Assembly: GCA_902779675.1 (NCBI GenBank)
Contig: CACZCK010000009.1
Coordinates: 1-64,000, forward strand
Direction: 5' to 3'
Length of the DNA: 64,000 nt
Origin: an uncultured Coriobacteriaceae bacterium
Lineage (GTDB): Bacteria > Actinomycetota > Coriobacteriia > Coriobacteriales > Atopobiaceae
The notes below the pieces were generated by a model that searched no databases, was not told the DNA's origin, and was given only the letters and a program-made list of their open reading frames with translations. Positions 7,898-14,950 of this stretch are shown piece after piece (position 1 is the stretch's first letter; the number at the start of each line of letters is the position of its first letter). The translations under genes were made by a program, and so were the position numbers.

Positions 7898-8326
7898 AGC
7901 CAGCGCCTCACGAGCGCGACCTTCGCGACCGACATGGCGGGCTTCTCGTATTTGAGCTTCAACTATCTGTTCTACAGCTGCACGAACCTCGCGAGCGTGA
8001 ACGGCCTGGGCAACCTCTCGGGCGTGCGCTCGATGCGCTACATGTTCAGCTCCTGCGCATTCACGACGATCGACTTCCGGGGCTTCGACCCGTCTACGCT
8101 CACGGACCTGTTCTACACGTTCTCGGGGTGCTCGCACCTTACGACGATCTACGCGGACGCGAGCTGGGCGCTGCCTTCGAGCGGGATCACGGGCTCTCGG
8201 TGCTTCTACTCGTGCTCGACTTCTCTTGTTGGCGGCAACGGCACCACATGGACCAGCAACAAGACGGCGTACACGTACTTCCGCATCGACACGGCAAGCA
8301 TGCCGGGATACATCACGGCAGCGTAA
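7889..8326 (+). pseudogene. truncated BspA-like/DUF285 repeat protein
   Basis: About 145 codons of a DUF285/BspA-type leucine-rich repeat surface or tail protein. Repeated units have the form F..C..L..v.gl....v..m..mF..C: LFYSCTNLASVNGLGNL, MRYMFSSCAFTTIDF and LFYTFSGCSHLTTIY, then a Thr/Ser-rich end. There is no credible start: the frame opens with a GTG inside a palindrome, without signal peptide or ribosome site. It is therefore read as the 3' remnant of a longer gene cut at an island boundary. Confidence 0.65.
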
Positions 8327-8351
8327 GACGATCTCGCCCTGTTGCGGCGCG

Positions 8352-9236
8352 TCAGATCGTGCGCATCATCGCCCTCCTGCGCGAGAGCCTCCGCTCGTCG
8401 TCCTCCGAGAAGCCGGCGATGGCTTCGTCGAGAGCGGCCAGGCACTCCTCGCGGTCGGCCGGCAGCTCGGCGACGAAGCCGATGGAGTTGGTCACCAGGC
8501 GCGTGTCGATGACGATGGGATTCTCCAGCGCGGCCACGAGCGCGCGGAACTCGCGGAACCGCTCGAGCTCGCTCATGGGCGCGAAGTCGCCCCGCACAAC
8601 CTCGGCGCCGAGCTCGGAGTCGGGGAAGATGGTGACGGTGGTGAGGTACATGAACTGCGGGCGGATCTGGTTGAACACTTCCGCCGAGCGCGCTGCGGTC
8701 TCCTCGGCGCGCCCCGCGCCGGCGATGCCGCCCAGGTAGATGCAGTTGTAGGGCAGCCCTGCCTCGTCGAGCTTCCCGCACTGCTCCACGACGTCGGCGG
8801 CGGTGTAGCCCTTGTTCACGTGCGCAAGCACCTCATCGTCGCCCGACTCGATGCCGATCATGATGTCGGTGTAGCCCGCGTCGTGCAGCGCCCGCAGGTC
8901 GTCCACCGTCTTGTTGCGCATGCTGTCGACGCGCGCGTAGGTTGAGATGGTGGCGCCCGGCAGGTACTCGTGGACGAGCGCGGCCAGCTCGAGCAGCCTG
9001 CGCGTGCTCATGGAGAACGGGTCGCCGCCCGCCGCCCAGATATGATCGGTGCCGGGGCGAAAGCGCGCGATCTCGGCGAGGTCGGCGCGCACCTGCTCGA
9101 GCGGCGCGGGGCGGAAGGGGTGGCCCTTGTAGTAGGTGCAGAAGGTGCACGAGTCGTGCGTGCAGCCCACCGTCACTTCCAGCATGACGCTCCCCGCCTC
9201 GTAGGGCGGCCTGATCACCGGTCCCGTGTAGTGCAT
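8352..9236 (-). CDS. radical SAM protein
   Basis: 294 residues; the start is the ATG preceded by AAGGAGGACAGG. Near the N-terminus, VTVGCTHDSCTFCTYY gives cysteines 25, 30 and 33, a CX4CX2C cluster rather than the usual CX3CX2C, as in one radical-SAM subfamily of unknown substrate. A GGDPF motif for the SAM amino group and IMIGIESGDD follow, as in Elp3/HemN-like cores. The substrate is unknown. It lies 88 bp downstream of an ArsR-type regulator on the same strand and probably shares its control. No B12-binding domain is seen. Confidence 0.85.
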   Translation of the reverse strand: MHYTGPVIRPPYEAGSVMLEVTVGCTHDSCTFCTYYKGHPFRPAPLEQVRADLAEIARFRPGTDHIWAAGGDPFSMSTRRLLELAALVHEYLPGATISTYARVDSMRNKTVDDLRALHDAGYTDIMIGIESGDDEVLAHVNKGYTAADVVEQCGKLDEAGLPYNCIYLGGIAGAGRAEETAARSAEVFNQIRPQFMYLTTVTIFPDSELGAEVVRGDFAPMSELERFREFRALVAALENPIVIDTRLVTNSIGFVAELPADREECLAALDEAIAGFSEDDERRLSRRRAMMRTI

Positions 9237-9256
9237 TTTCCTGTCCTCCTTAAGAC

Positions 9257-9273
9257 TAGATATCGTGATATGT
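9257..9273. promoter_or_regulatory. ArsR-type operator before radical SAM gene
   Basis: The dyad ATATC-gt-GATAT lies in the gap between the ArsR gene and the radical SAM gene. It resembles the CATATCG/CGATATG dyad upstream of the ArsR gene, which suggests the regulator binds at both places. Confidence 0.45.
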
Positions 9274-9324
9274 CGATGCATGATGGCATGCCAAGATGCT
9301 TCACCGATTTGTCCGGTTGCGGTG

Positions 9325-9639
9325 TCAGAGCTCGCCTCCCACGAATTCAGCCAGCTCGGCTATGGCTTCCTCGTTGCGGCGGAAGTAGGTCCACTTGCCG
9401 TGGCGCTCGGAGAGCAGCAGCCCGCAGCGCTGCAACACGTCGAGGTACTGCGAGGCGGTCGACTGAGAGATGCCCGCCTTGTCGCGGATGGAGCCCACGC
9501 ACACCCCGCCTTTCAGTTCGTCCGGCACGCCGGGGTGTCCTCCCTGTTCGGGGAAGTTGGCCTCGGGGTCCTTCAGCCACATGAGGATCTGGAGCCGCGT
9601 GGGGTTCGATAGCGCCTTGAATGTCTCGGTCATATCCAT
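9325..9639 (-). CDS. ArsR-family winged-helix repressor
   Basis: 104 residues with the ArsR/SmtB layout: MDMTETFKALSNPTRLQIL (helices 1-2), a recognition region GISQSTASQYLDVLQRCGLL, and the wing ERHGKWTYFRRN. No ELCVC metal-binding motif is present. One Cys (GGVCVGSI) lies in the region before the recognition helices and another (LQRCG) after them, so sensing could be redox or metal based but is undetermined. It is first in a two-gene unit with the radical SAM protein and probably autoregulated through the dyad just upstream. Confidence 0.87.
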   Translation of the reverse strand: MDMTETFKALSNPTRLQILMWLKDPEANFPEQGGHPGVPDELKGGVCVGSIRDKAGISQSTASQYLDVLQRCGLLLSERHGKWTYFRRNEEAIAELAEFVGGEL

Positions 9640-9646
9640 AGGTACA

Positions 9647-9668
9647 TCATATCGTAATACTGCGATAT
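9647..9668. promoter_or_regulatory. operator upstream of ArsR-type gene
   Basis: Inverted repeat CATATCG-N8-CGATATG, ending a few bases upstream of the ArsR start codon on the minus strand, within an AT-rich promoter-like stretch. Autoregulation by the adjacent repressor is the simplest reading. Confidence 0.5.
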
Positions 9669-9730
9669 GTCAGTACATTCTTCGCACCTGCCCCTTCTGG
9701 GTGGGCCGAGCTTGTGGCGCCATAGGACGA

Positions 9731-9767
9731 TGCCTCCCTAGGACGAACAACTAGATCTCGGGAGGCA
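9731..9767. terminator. hairpin with downstream T-rich run
   Basis: TGCCTCCC and GGGAGGCA pair across 21 nt, followed by GTTCTTT on the plus strand. It lies between the small minus-strand gene ending at 9879 and the ArsR promoter. It may be a terminator for the minus-strand transcript or an attenuator; orientation is uncertain. The rest of 9640-9878 shows no gene. Confidence 0.45.
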
Positions 9768-9878
9768 GTTCTTTATGGAGTCAATCATCGCGGCGTACGT
9801 CGTGGAGCGATGACCGCCTCCTTACAACTAGAAAAGCAAGACGCTATCTGACCCCGTGCGAATACGCAGCAAGTGTTG

Positions 9879-10184
9879 TCAGATCGCCTCAAGCTCCCGA
9901 TACAGCGGGTCACCCTCTCCGACGAGCACATCCCACCACTCGGGGCTCTCTACCCCCGACCGGCAGAGCATATCGAGGAGCTTGCTCCTAGCATCGGCGG
10001 GCAGCCGCTCGAAGTCGGCGCGCATGGCGTCGAGCACCGCCCTGCTGGTGGAGATCATGTCGTTGCAGATGGCCCTTTTCTCTTCCAGGCTGTAGCTTTC
10101 GGGCGAATAGCAGCAGAGGTCGGCCTTGAAGTAGGCCATGTCCTCGGCCTGCTGGAGCTCGGTCCATTTCTCGTTGTTCATCAT
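9879..10184 (-). CDS. hypothetical protein, 101 aa
   Basis: The start is at the first of two adjacent ATGs (MMNNEKW), preceded by GGAAGGAAG on the minus strand. The protein is acidic and mostly helical, with no membrane segment: a YFKADLCCYSPESYSLEEKR stretch, then helices ending in SPEWWDVLVGEGDPLYRELE. No family recognised. It is the last gene before the second att-like repeat and may be cargo of the 2.6-kb segment. Confidence 0.55.
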   Translation of the reverse strand: MMNNEKWTELQQAEDMAYFKADLCCYSPESYSLEEKRAICNDMISTSRAVLDAMRADFERLPADARSKLLDMLCRSGVESPEWWDVLVGEGDPLYRELEAI

Positions 10185-10272
10185 GGTGGTCTTCCTTCCT
10201 CGGTTTCGCGCCGTTCCCCCTGGTAGTCCTCTCAAGGCGAGGGGACATTCAGGGGACATTCGGCGAAAAACC

Positions 10273-10359
10273 AGTGTCTTCTAGTGTCGAACAGAGGAAC
10301 TAGTGTCAACGGAAAACCCGAGGTCAGAGCACCAATGTCTAATTCTTTCATGCAGTGTC
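10273..10359. repeat. cluster of AGTGTC repeats beside att copy 2
   Basis: AGTGTC occurs at 10273, 10283, 10302 and 10354, twice as CTAGTGTC, all in the same orientation and within 90 bp of the second att-like repeat. Short phased repeats next to an att core can be integrase arm-binding sites. Just upstream, GGGGACATTC is directly repeated (about 10240-10260). No gene is seen in 10185-10639. Confidence 0.4.
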
Positions 10360-10374
10360 AGCCTGGTGTTCCTC

Positions 10375-10498
10375 ACTCATAACCCGGAGGTCGTAGGTTC
10401 AGCTACGCGGGTGCCACTGGCACCCGCTCCGCACGCTAGGGCGAAATCCTGCCCCCGCGACCAACTTCTCGCAGGCCCTTCGGGGCCTGTTTTCGTAT
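10375..10498 (+). other. att-like tRNA(fMet) 3' half plus terminator, copy 2, interrupted by 43 bp
   Basis: Same sequence as 7776-7856 (ACTCATAACCCGGAGG to the terminator GGGGCCTGTTTTCGTA), except that 43 extra bases (10401-10443) lie within the T arm, between GGTTC and AAATCC. The insert carries a hairpin, GCGGGTGCC-act-GGCACCCGC (10407-10427). With copy 1 it brackets a 2.6-kb segment in direct orientation. Confidence 0.75.
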
Positions 10499-10594
10499 GT
10501 AGTGACTCCGGACGCTCGTATGGGCGTTCGCGCAGCTGGTGGTTGCTGCGCAGGGATGGGGTCGCCTAGTATGGAATGTGTCGAATAGTGGTAT

Positions 10595-10627
10595 GATACA
10601 TGCTAGATACATACTTGATACGTACGA
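10595..10627 (+). promoter_or_regulatory. three 11-bp-spaced GATACRT repeats ahead of toxin-antitoxin operon
   Basis: GATACAT (10595), GATACAT (10606) and GATACGT (10617) recur every 11 bp just upstream of the antitoxin start. This phasing places the sites about one helical turn apart and fits an autoregulatory antitoxin operator overlapping the promoter. Confidence 0.55.
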
Positions 10628-10639
10628 TTGGAGTACGCA

Positions 10640-10930
10640 ATGGCCATGACCATCAGCATAGAGGATGACCTCAAGCGCGACTTCACCGAGGTGTGTCGCG
10701 AGATTGGCCTGCCTCCCTCGACCGCCATCGGTATCTTCGCCCGAGCGGTCGTACGCGAGCGAGGTATCCCCTTCTCCCTCTCCGCTATAAGCTCTGCCGA
10801 ACGAGCGGCCCAAGCGTACGAGCTTTCGGTCGCCGACGGCATCAGGCGTGGTCTCGACGACATCGCGGTAGGCGACGTCGTCACCCGCGAGGAGGCCCGC
10901 GCGATGCGCGCGGCAAGGGCGACTGCGTGA
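10640..10930 (+). CDS. RelB/DinJ-family antitoxin
   Basis: 96 residues from the ATG that follows TTGGAG (an in-frame upstream start at 10628 is less likely). The N-terminal ribbon-helix-helix MTISIEDDLKRDFTEVCREI continues as GLPPSTAIGIFARAVVRERGIPF, a classic RelB/DinJ pattern. The C-terminal half is helical and would wrap the toxin. Its stop overlaps the toxin start by 4 bp (GTGA). The three phased repeats upstream are its likely operator. Confidence 0.88.
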   Translation: MAMTISIEDDLKRDFTEVCREIGLPPSTAIGIFARAVVRERGIPFSLSAISSAERAAQAYELSVADGIRRGLDDIAVGDVVTREEARAMRAARATA

Positions 10931-11232
10931 GCGCCTGGGACGTGCGCTACGCGCGGCAGTTCGCAGAGCAGCTGGTCGAGCTCCCCGATACCATCTACGA
11001 TCGTGTAGAGGGTTCTATCGACATCCTGGCATCGAACCCGGGCCTCGCGCGCCGGTACGACCCGCAGTACGAGGCGGCCAGGCCGCCTGTGTCCTGCCGC
11101 AGCTACCCGGTGCCCAAGACCACGAAGATCATCTACCTGGTGACAGATGAGGAGAAGCGCGAGCTCACGATGCTCTTCTTGGGGGACGCTCGCGAGGATC
11201 CGAGACGGCGCTTCGATCGCATGACCATCTGA
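10927..11232 (+). CDS. RelE/ParE-superfamily toxin
   Basis: 101 residues starting at GTG in GTGA, coupled to the antitoxin stop. The fold pattern is RelE/ParE-like: WDVRYARQFAEQLVELPDTI, IDILASNPGLARRYDPQYE, then strands SCRSYPVPKTTKIIYLVTDEE and ELTMLFLGDAREDPRRRF. RelE members cleave mRNA in the ribosome and ParE members poison gyrase; which applies here cannot be decided from sequence. The pair lies just outside the second att-like repeat. Confidence 0.82.
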   Translation: MSAWDVRYARQFAEQLVELPDTIYDRVEGSIDILASNPGLARRYDPQYEAARPPVSCRSYPVPKTTKIIYLVTDEEKRELTMLFLGDAREDPRRRFDRMTI

Positions 11233-11406
11233 CCTCCCGTTTTTCAGAAATCACCTTCAGTGTCCCATGCGAGGGACAATATGTGTCTGGCTGGCGTGGG
11301 ACAATGCCTCCATCGGCTTCTAATGGCGGTTTACCGATGGCGAGCATCAAGAGCAGGGCGTGGAACATCGCCGCAAAGACCACGTCGGCAATTCTCAAGG
11401 GGAGCG

Positions 11407-12315
11407 ATGGTGGATAACGGAGAGATGAAGGCAAAGCTGACGCCTGGAGAATACTTCTCGGCTGAGGACTATGAGTGGCTGCAGAAGGCGGCCGATTACA
11501 TCCGAGACGACCCCGACCGGCTCGCACTCGCCGACGACGGCGACTGCGCCGAGGTGTGCAGCAACTACGCCACCAGGATCGTGGACGGCGATTGGTACTG
11601 GTTCCTCGACATGCTGCAGAACGAGGGCGACGACGTCGCGCGCTACGCCGACGAGCCGGACTACGGCCGCTGCCTCGTGCTCTGCCTTCGCTACTGCATC
11701 GACGTGCAGGAAAACGTCCACGCCATGCGCTGGCTCGGCTTCCTACACCAGATAGGACGCTTCGTCGAGCACGACGCCCATGAGGCGGCAAGGCTCTACA
11801 AGATGGCAGAGATGAAGGGCGACTGCCAGAGCATGATCAACCTCGGCTACCTCTACGGCTACGGCCATCTGGGCGAGCCCGACTACGAGGCCTCCTTCAA
11901 GCAGTTCGTCAAGGTGATGGCGCTCGGAAACTACCCCGAGGCCATCTACAAGGTGGGAGACGCCTACGCGCGGGCGCGAGTGGTGGAAAGGGACCTGCGC
12001 ACCGCCTACAAGCTTTACAAGAAGTGCTACGACAACTGCGGCGACCTCGTCGGCATCAAGGCGCAGGCGGCCTTCCGCCTAGCCGAGCTCGTCATAGACG
12101 AGGCTAACAAGGAGTGGGACATCCCGTATGACCCGGTGATGGCGCTGCACTATTACCAGGTCGCGGAGGTGGGCATCCGTATCCAGCTCGCGGATGACGC
12201 GCCATGGTACGCCGAGCGCCTTAAGCAGGCGATTGCCGGTCAGGACAGGGCGCGTGCGCTGATGGACGAGATGGGTGCCGACCTCGCAAAGAGGAGCCGG
12301 ATGTACCTGGCCTAG
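11407..12315 (+). CDS. Sel1-like repeat protein
   Basis: 302 residues; the start is set at the ATG after AAGGGGAG (GTG three bases later or ATG 11425 are alternatives). Tandem Sel1/TPR-like helical units: HAMRWLGFLHQIGRF..DAHEAARLYKMAEMKGD, SMINLGYLYGYGHLG..DYEASFKQF and EAIYKVGDAYARARV..DLRTAYKLYKK. Such solenoids mediate protein-protein contacts. It is a cytoplasmic single-gene unit with no signal peptide. A second Sel1 protein occurs at 16071-16976. Confidence 0.82.
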   Translation: MVDNGEMKAKLTPGEYFSAEDYEWLQKAADYIRDDPDRLALADDGDCAEVCSNYATRIVDGDWYWFLDMLQNEGDDVARYADEPDYGRCLVLCLRYCIDVQENVHAMRWLGFLHQIGRFVEHDAHEAARLYKMAEMKGDCQSMINLGYLYGYGHLGEPDYEASFKQFVKVMALGNYPEAIYKVGDAYARARVVERDLRTAYKLYKKCYDNCGDLVGIKAQAAFRLAELVIDEANKEWDIPYDPVMALHYYQVAEVGIRIQLADDAPWYAERLKQAIAGQDRARALMDEMGADLAKRSRMYLA

Positions 12316-12522
12316 CTCATCCGCCCAGCGCCTCGCGCCTGCTGGTCACCCCTCCTTTGGCCCAGCATCGAAAGGCATATGCGCTAAGACCTCGTTTTTT
12401 CCGCTGGCGGGTCCTTGCCTGCCGTTCCTGGTACATGAGATGGACTGGACTGACGCTCCATAACAATGACCAGAGGCACCTGACGTCTCAATACGTGTCA
12501 GTTGGTCACGAAAGGGGGAAAC

Positions 12523-13031
12523 ATGGCACAGCAAGATGCGGCGAGATTCATACGGGAAGTCGCCTCAGACAAGGGCCTCGCCGAAAAGCTCAATGGCATT
12601 GAGCTGTCGAGAGAGGACTAACCGGCTGCGGAGTACTATACCCGCGCTGCCAAGGATCTGGACTTCGGGACTGGCTCAACGTCTTCGAGACGTCCTTGCG
12701 CGAGATCCTTGGCGACACGCCCTTCATGAGCCGGTGCGCCACCACCATCGGCCAGGTGCGCGACGGCAACGACGAGTGCCGCACCAGCCCGTGGGTGGAC
12801 AAGTGCAACGGCGGGTGCCGCGCCGCAGCGATTGCCAAGAGTCCCAATTTCTGCGCGCCCGACAGGAGCAGCTGCCTGTTCTTTCGGCATGGCTGGTACA
12901 ACCGGTTCAAGGCAGTGGGACAGGAGGCGCTTGACGCCTACCTCGCGGCACATCCCGAGCTGGTGGCCGACAGCGGAACCTCTGGCAGCAAAGACCAGGC
13001 AGACGACACAGGGCCGTTCTCCAACTGCTGA
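12523..13031 (+). pseudogene. broken Nif11-leader-like Cys-rich precursor
   Basis: A strong ribosome site (AAAGGGGG) precedes ATG 12523, which encodes a Nif11-type leader start, MAQQDAARFIREVASDKGLA, up to a TAA at 12619-12621. The same frame then resumes sensibly (PAAEYYTRAAKDLDFG) until about 12667-12669, where a one-base loss in a G run moves the coding into the next frame: DWLNVFETSLREIL, then a Cys-rich section (CRTSPWVDKCNGGCRAAAIA, NFCAPDRSSCLFF) and AYLAAHPELV to the stop at 13031. One nonsense and one frameshift mutation therefore inactivate it. No modification enzyme is adjacent. Confidence 0.55.
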
Positions 13032-13148
13032 GATGCGCGGCTGGATGCACGATGCGCTCGACTAGGTCGAAGCGCGAGCCAGTTCGGACTGACGAGTCGC
13101 GTAATCCATATACCGCACCCTTTGCATGACAGTCAGAGTACGAACTCG

Positions 13149-13520
13149 CTACCTCTTGCCCCGCTTGTCTCCCGCAAGGGCATAGGCCATGTCCAAGTAC
13201 TCACGGATCTCCTCATCTGCCACCGAGCCGTCCAGCAGAATGGTGACCCAACTGTTTTGGTTCATGTACCACGCAGGCATAAAGCCCTCGCGCACACGAA
13301 GCGTTGCCACCACGCGCGGATCCAGTTTCACGTTGAGTATGTCGATGCGCCCGGCGCGGTCGATTCCCAGAGACTTGCAGCCTATGTTCTTGGTGGCGGC
13401 GAACCACTTCTTGTTGTCCGGACGCATGAAGACGGTGATGCTGTGCTCCTCCTTGATCGGATGGTCGGACTCGGCGCCATAGTGGCTGGCCATGTACTCA
13501 TGCAGCTCTTGGAGGGTCAT
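13149..13520 (-). CDS. MmcQ/YjbR-family protein
   Basis: 123 residues starting at MTLQELHEYMAS; the longer open frame upstream has no ribosome site. It has the MmcQ/YjbR fold pattern: ITVFMRPDNKKWFA, INVKLDP-like ILNVKLDPRVVATLR, then GFMPAWYMNQNSWVTILLDG (the conserved HWN/W region) and EEIREYLDMAYAL. Family members have a CyaY-like double-wing fold and are of unproven function, possibly DNA binding. Isolated between intergenic stretches. Confidence 0.8.
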   Translation of the reverse strand: MTLQELHEYMASHYGAESDHPIKEEHSITVFMRPDNKKWFAATKNIGCKSLGIDRAGRIDILNVKLDPRVVATLRVREGFMPAWYMNQNSWVTILLDGSVADEEIREYLDMAYALAGDKRGKR

Positions 13521-14022
13521 GGCGCTTTCTTTGGCGCTTTCCCTCTTCTGGCTTCTTCTCCAAATCATTCGGGCGCCTCCCGGAGGTTTCGCAGCTGATA
13601 GTAAAGATCCCCATCGCTGGCGATGCTTTTCTCGGCATTCTATTGCATAGAGCCGCCCATAATGCGGAAGTCGCTTCAACTGAACTGATAGCCTTACTCC
13701 TGCCGTGCGACAAGCTCTCGCATCCGTCCGCCAAGTCAGCCTGGACGATGGGGACAAAGCAGCCGTACATGACTCGTGCGGTAGCCATCAACGCGGCGCA
13801 TTGACGTGGCAAGCAACAACGACCCTGAGAAGGAACATGAATCAGCGCCTTGAACTCGTATTAGCGTCGCTGCGGCTCCCCAACTGCTGGAAGCTCCTCT
13901 TCTCATAGTTGAACGAGAGCCAGAAAGAGACCATCGTTCACTCAAATGCATAAAGTTGCAGGAATATTGCATCAAAACTGCAATACCCCCGATAGATGGT
14001 AGTAATTCAAGTAATGATATTT

Positions 14023-14124
14023 GCTAAATGCACGAGATTCCGGTCGATTAAGGCTCTTGTGTGCGACAGGAGATTGTCAATCAAACACAATCGGACTAAA
14101 TGATCGGAATCTCGTGCATTTAGC
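14023..14124. repeat. long inverted repeat/hairpin, ~27-nt arms
   Basis: Left arm from 14023 and right arm ending at 14124 begin with 20 perfectly paired bases (GCTAAATGCACGAGATTCCG on the left) and continue with a few mismatches to ~27 nt. The ~48-nt loop holds its own nested pairings TTGTGT/ACACAA and GACA/TGTC, giving a long cruciform- or attC-like structure. Confidence 0.65.
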
Positions 14125-14323
14125 TATATTCATATGTTTGGCGCTCGACCGAAGCCAGAGAGCGACCCTCGTCCGCCCACACAACGCGACGACAAACCCT
14201 GTTTCACGCTCCGAAACATGAGGGGGTGTCGCACTCGACGGGGATACTTTTTATTACATTTCTTATATTTGCTGCTAAACGGCTTGTTGTGAACAACCAA
14301 GAAAGGCCGAGTGCGCACACCGT

Positions 14324-14351
14324 ACCCGTGAGGCTTGAGCCTCACGGGTAA
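14324..14351. terminator. 28-bp palindrome, TACCCGTGAGGCT arms
   Basis: Thirteen-base arms TACCCGTGAGGCT and AGCCTCACGGGTA with a 2-nt loop, followed by AAAATGG. It lies upstream of the DUF4234-like gene. A terminator-like or protein-binding palindrome; there is no U tract on the plus strand. Confidence 0.45.
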
Positions 14352-14411
14352 AATGGGTTCTCGGGACAACACCTCCCAGACAGTCTGGTTCGCGAGCAGG
14401 TCATCAGCAAC

Positions 14412-14870
14412 ATGTTGAATCAAGAGCTACAACTCAATCGACACACAGCCATGAGGTTCAGGCACACGAACCGACCAGGTCTTCTTCTCGGCCTGATCGA
14501 CTTCTTCACCGCCGGAGTGTTCTTCCTCCTCTACATGCCGCTCGGGGGCCTCCAAGACGAGATCGACGAGGTGCTCGGGCATAAGACGCAGCGCTACTGG
14601 GTCGCGTACGCACTCGGCATTCCGACGCTTTTCATATACACGCTGGTCTGGATGGCGAGGATTTCCGAAGAGCTGAAAGCGAGGGCAGTCGAGCTGAGCG
14701 TGAAGGGCCCCTACACCTCGTGGTGGCATATGTTTGGCTGGAACGTGTTCGGGCTTCTGCTCTTTGGCCCAGCCGTGGCCGCGTACAGGTTCTTTGGCAC
14801 GCTGAACCGGGTCGAAGTGGAGCTCAACAGGCGGGCCCAAATCGGGGCCTCGCCGAATTGCCCACAATGA
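14412..14870 (+). CDS. DUF4234-like small membrane protein
   Basis: 152 residues. After a polar N-terminus there are two or three membrane segments: LLLGLIDFFTAGVFFLLYMP (residues ~24-43), YWVAYALGIPTLFIYTLVWM and WHMFGWNVFGLLLFGPAVAA, with charged cytoplasmic loops. The pattern is that of DUF4234 proteins. Start 14412 has a weak ribosome site; ATG 14451 (MRFRHTN) is an alternative. It lies 80 bp ahead of a damaged double-glycine peptide precursor, so a role linked to that peptide (immunity, for example) is possible but speculative. Confidence 0.65.
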   Translation: MLNQELQLNRHTAMRFRHTNRPGLLLGLIDFFTAGVFFLLYMPLGGLQDEIDEVLGHKTQRYWVAYALGIPTLFIYTLVWMARISEELKARAVELSVKGPYTSWWHMFGWNVFGLLLFGPAVAAYRFFGTLNRVEVELNRRAQIGASPNCPQ

Positions 14871-14950
14871 GCAACGAGGTACGCATCCGACAGCCGTGGA
14901 TGCCGCGTGATTGCACCTCCATCACGCGGAGAATCGAAAGGAGACGCACC

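Larger units (their letters stand above)
13521..14411. other. gene-poor AT-rich stretch
   Basis: About 890 bp without a convincing gene; short open frames on both strands have neither ribosome sites nor recognisable products. From about 13900 to 14300 base composition is distinctly AT-richer than the surroundings. It contains the long hairpin at 14023-14124, a 28-bp near-perfect palindrome at 14324-14351, and a small hairpin GTTTC-N7-GAAAC near 14204. It may be a decayed mobile element. Confidence 0.5.

Noticed and set aside
9731..9767. T-box or riboswitch leader
   Set aside because: Only a single hairpin with a T-rich run is visible, no specifier or conserved T-box core, and no downstream plus-strand gene.
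10303..10569. Small plus-strand frame over the second att copy
   Set aside because: Reads through tRNA-derived sequence and hairpin; no ribosome site.
13521..14411. Small genes in the AT-rich stretch
   Set aside because: Frames are short, lack start sites and recognisable products, and overlap hairpins.
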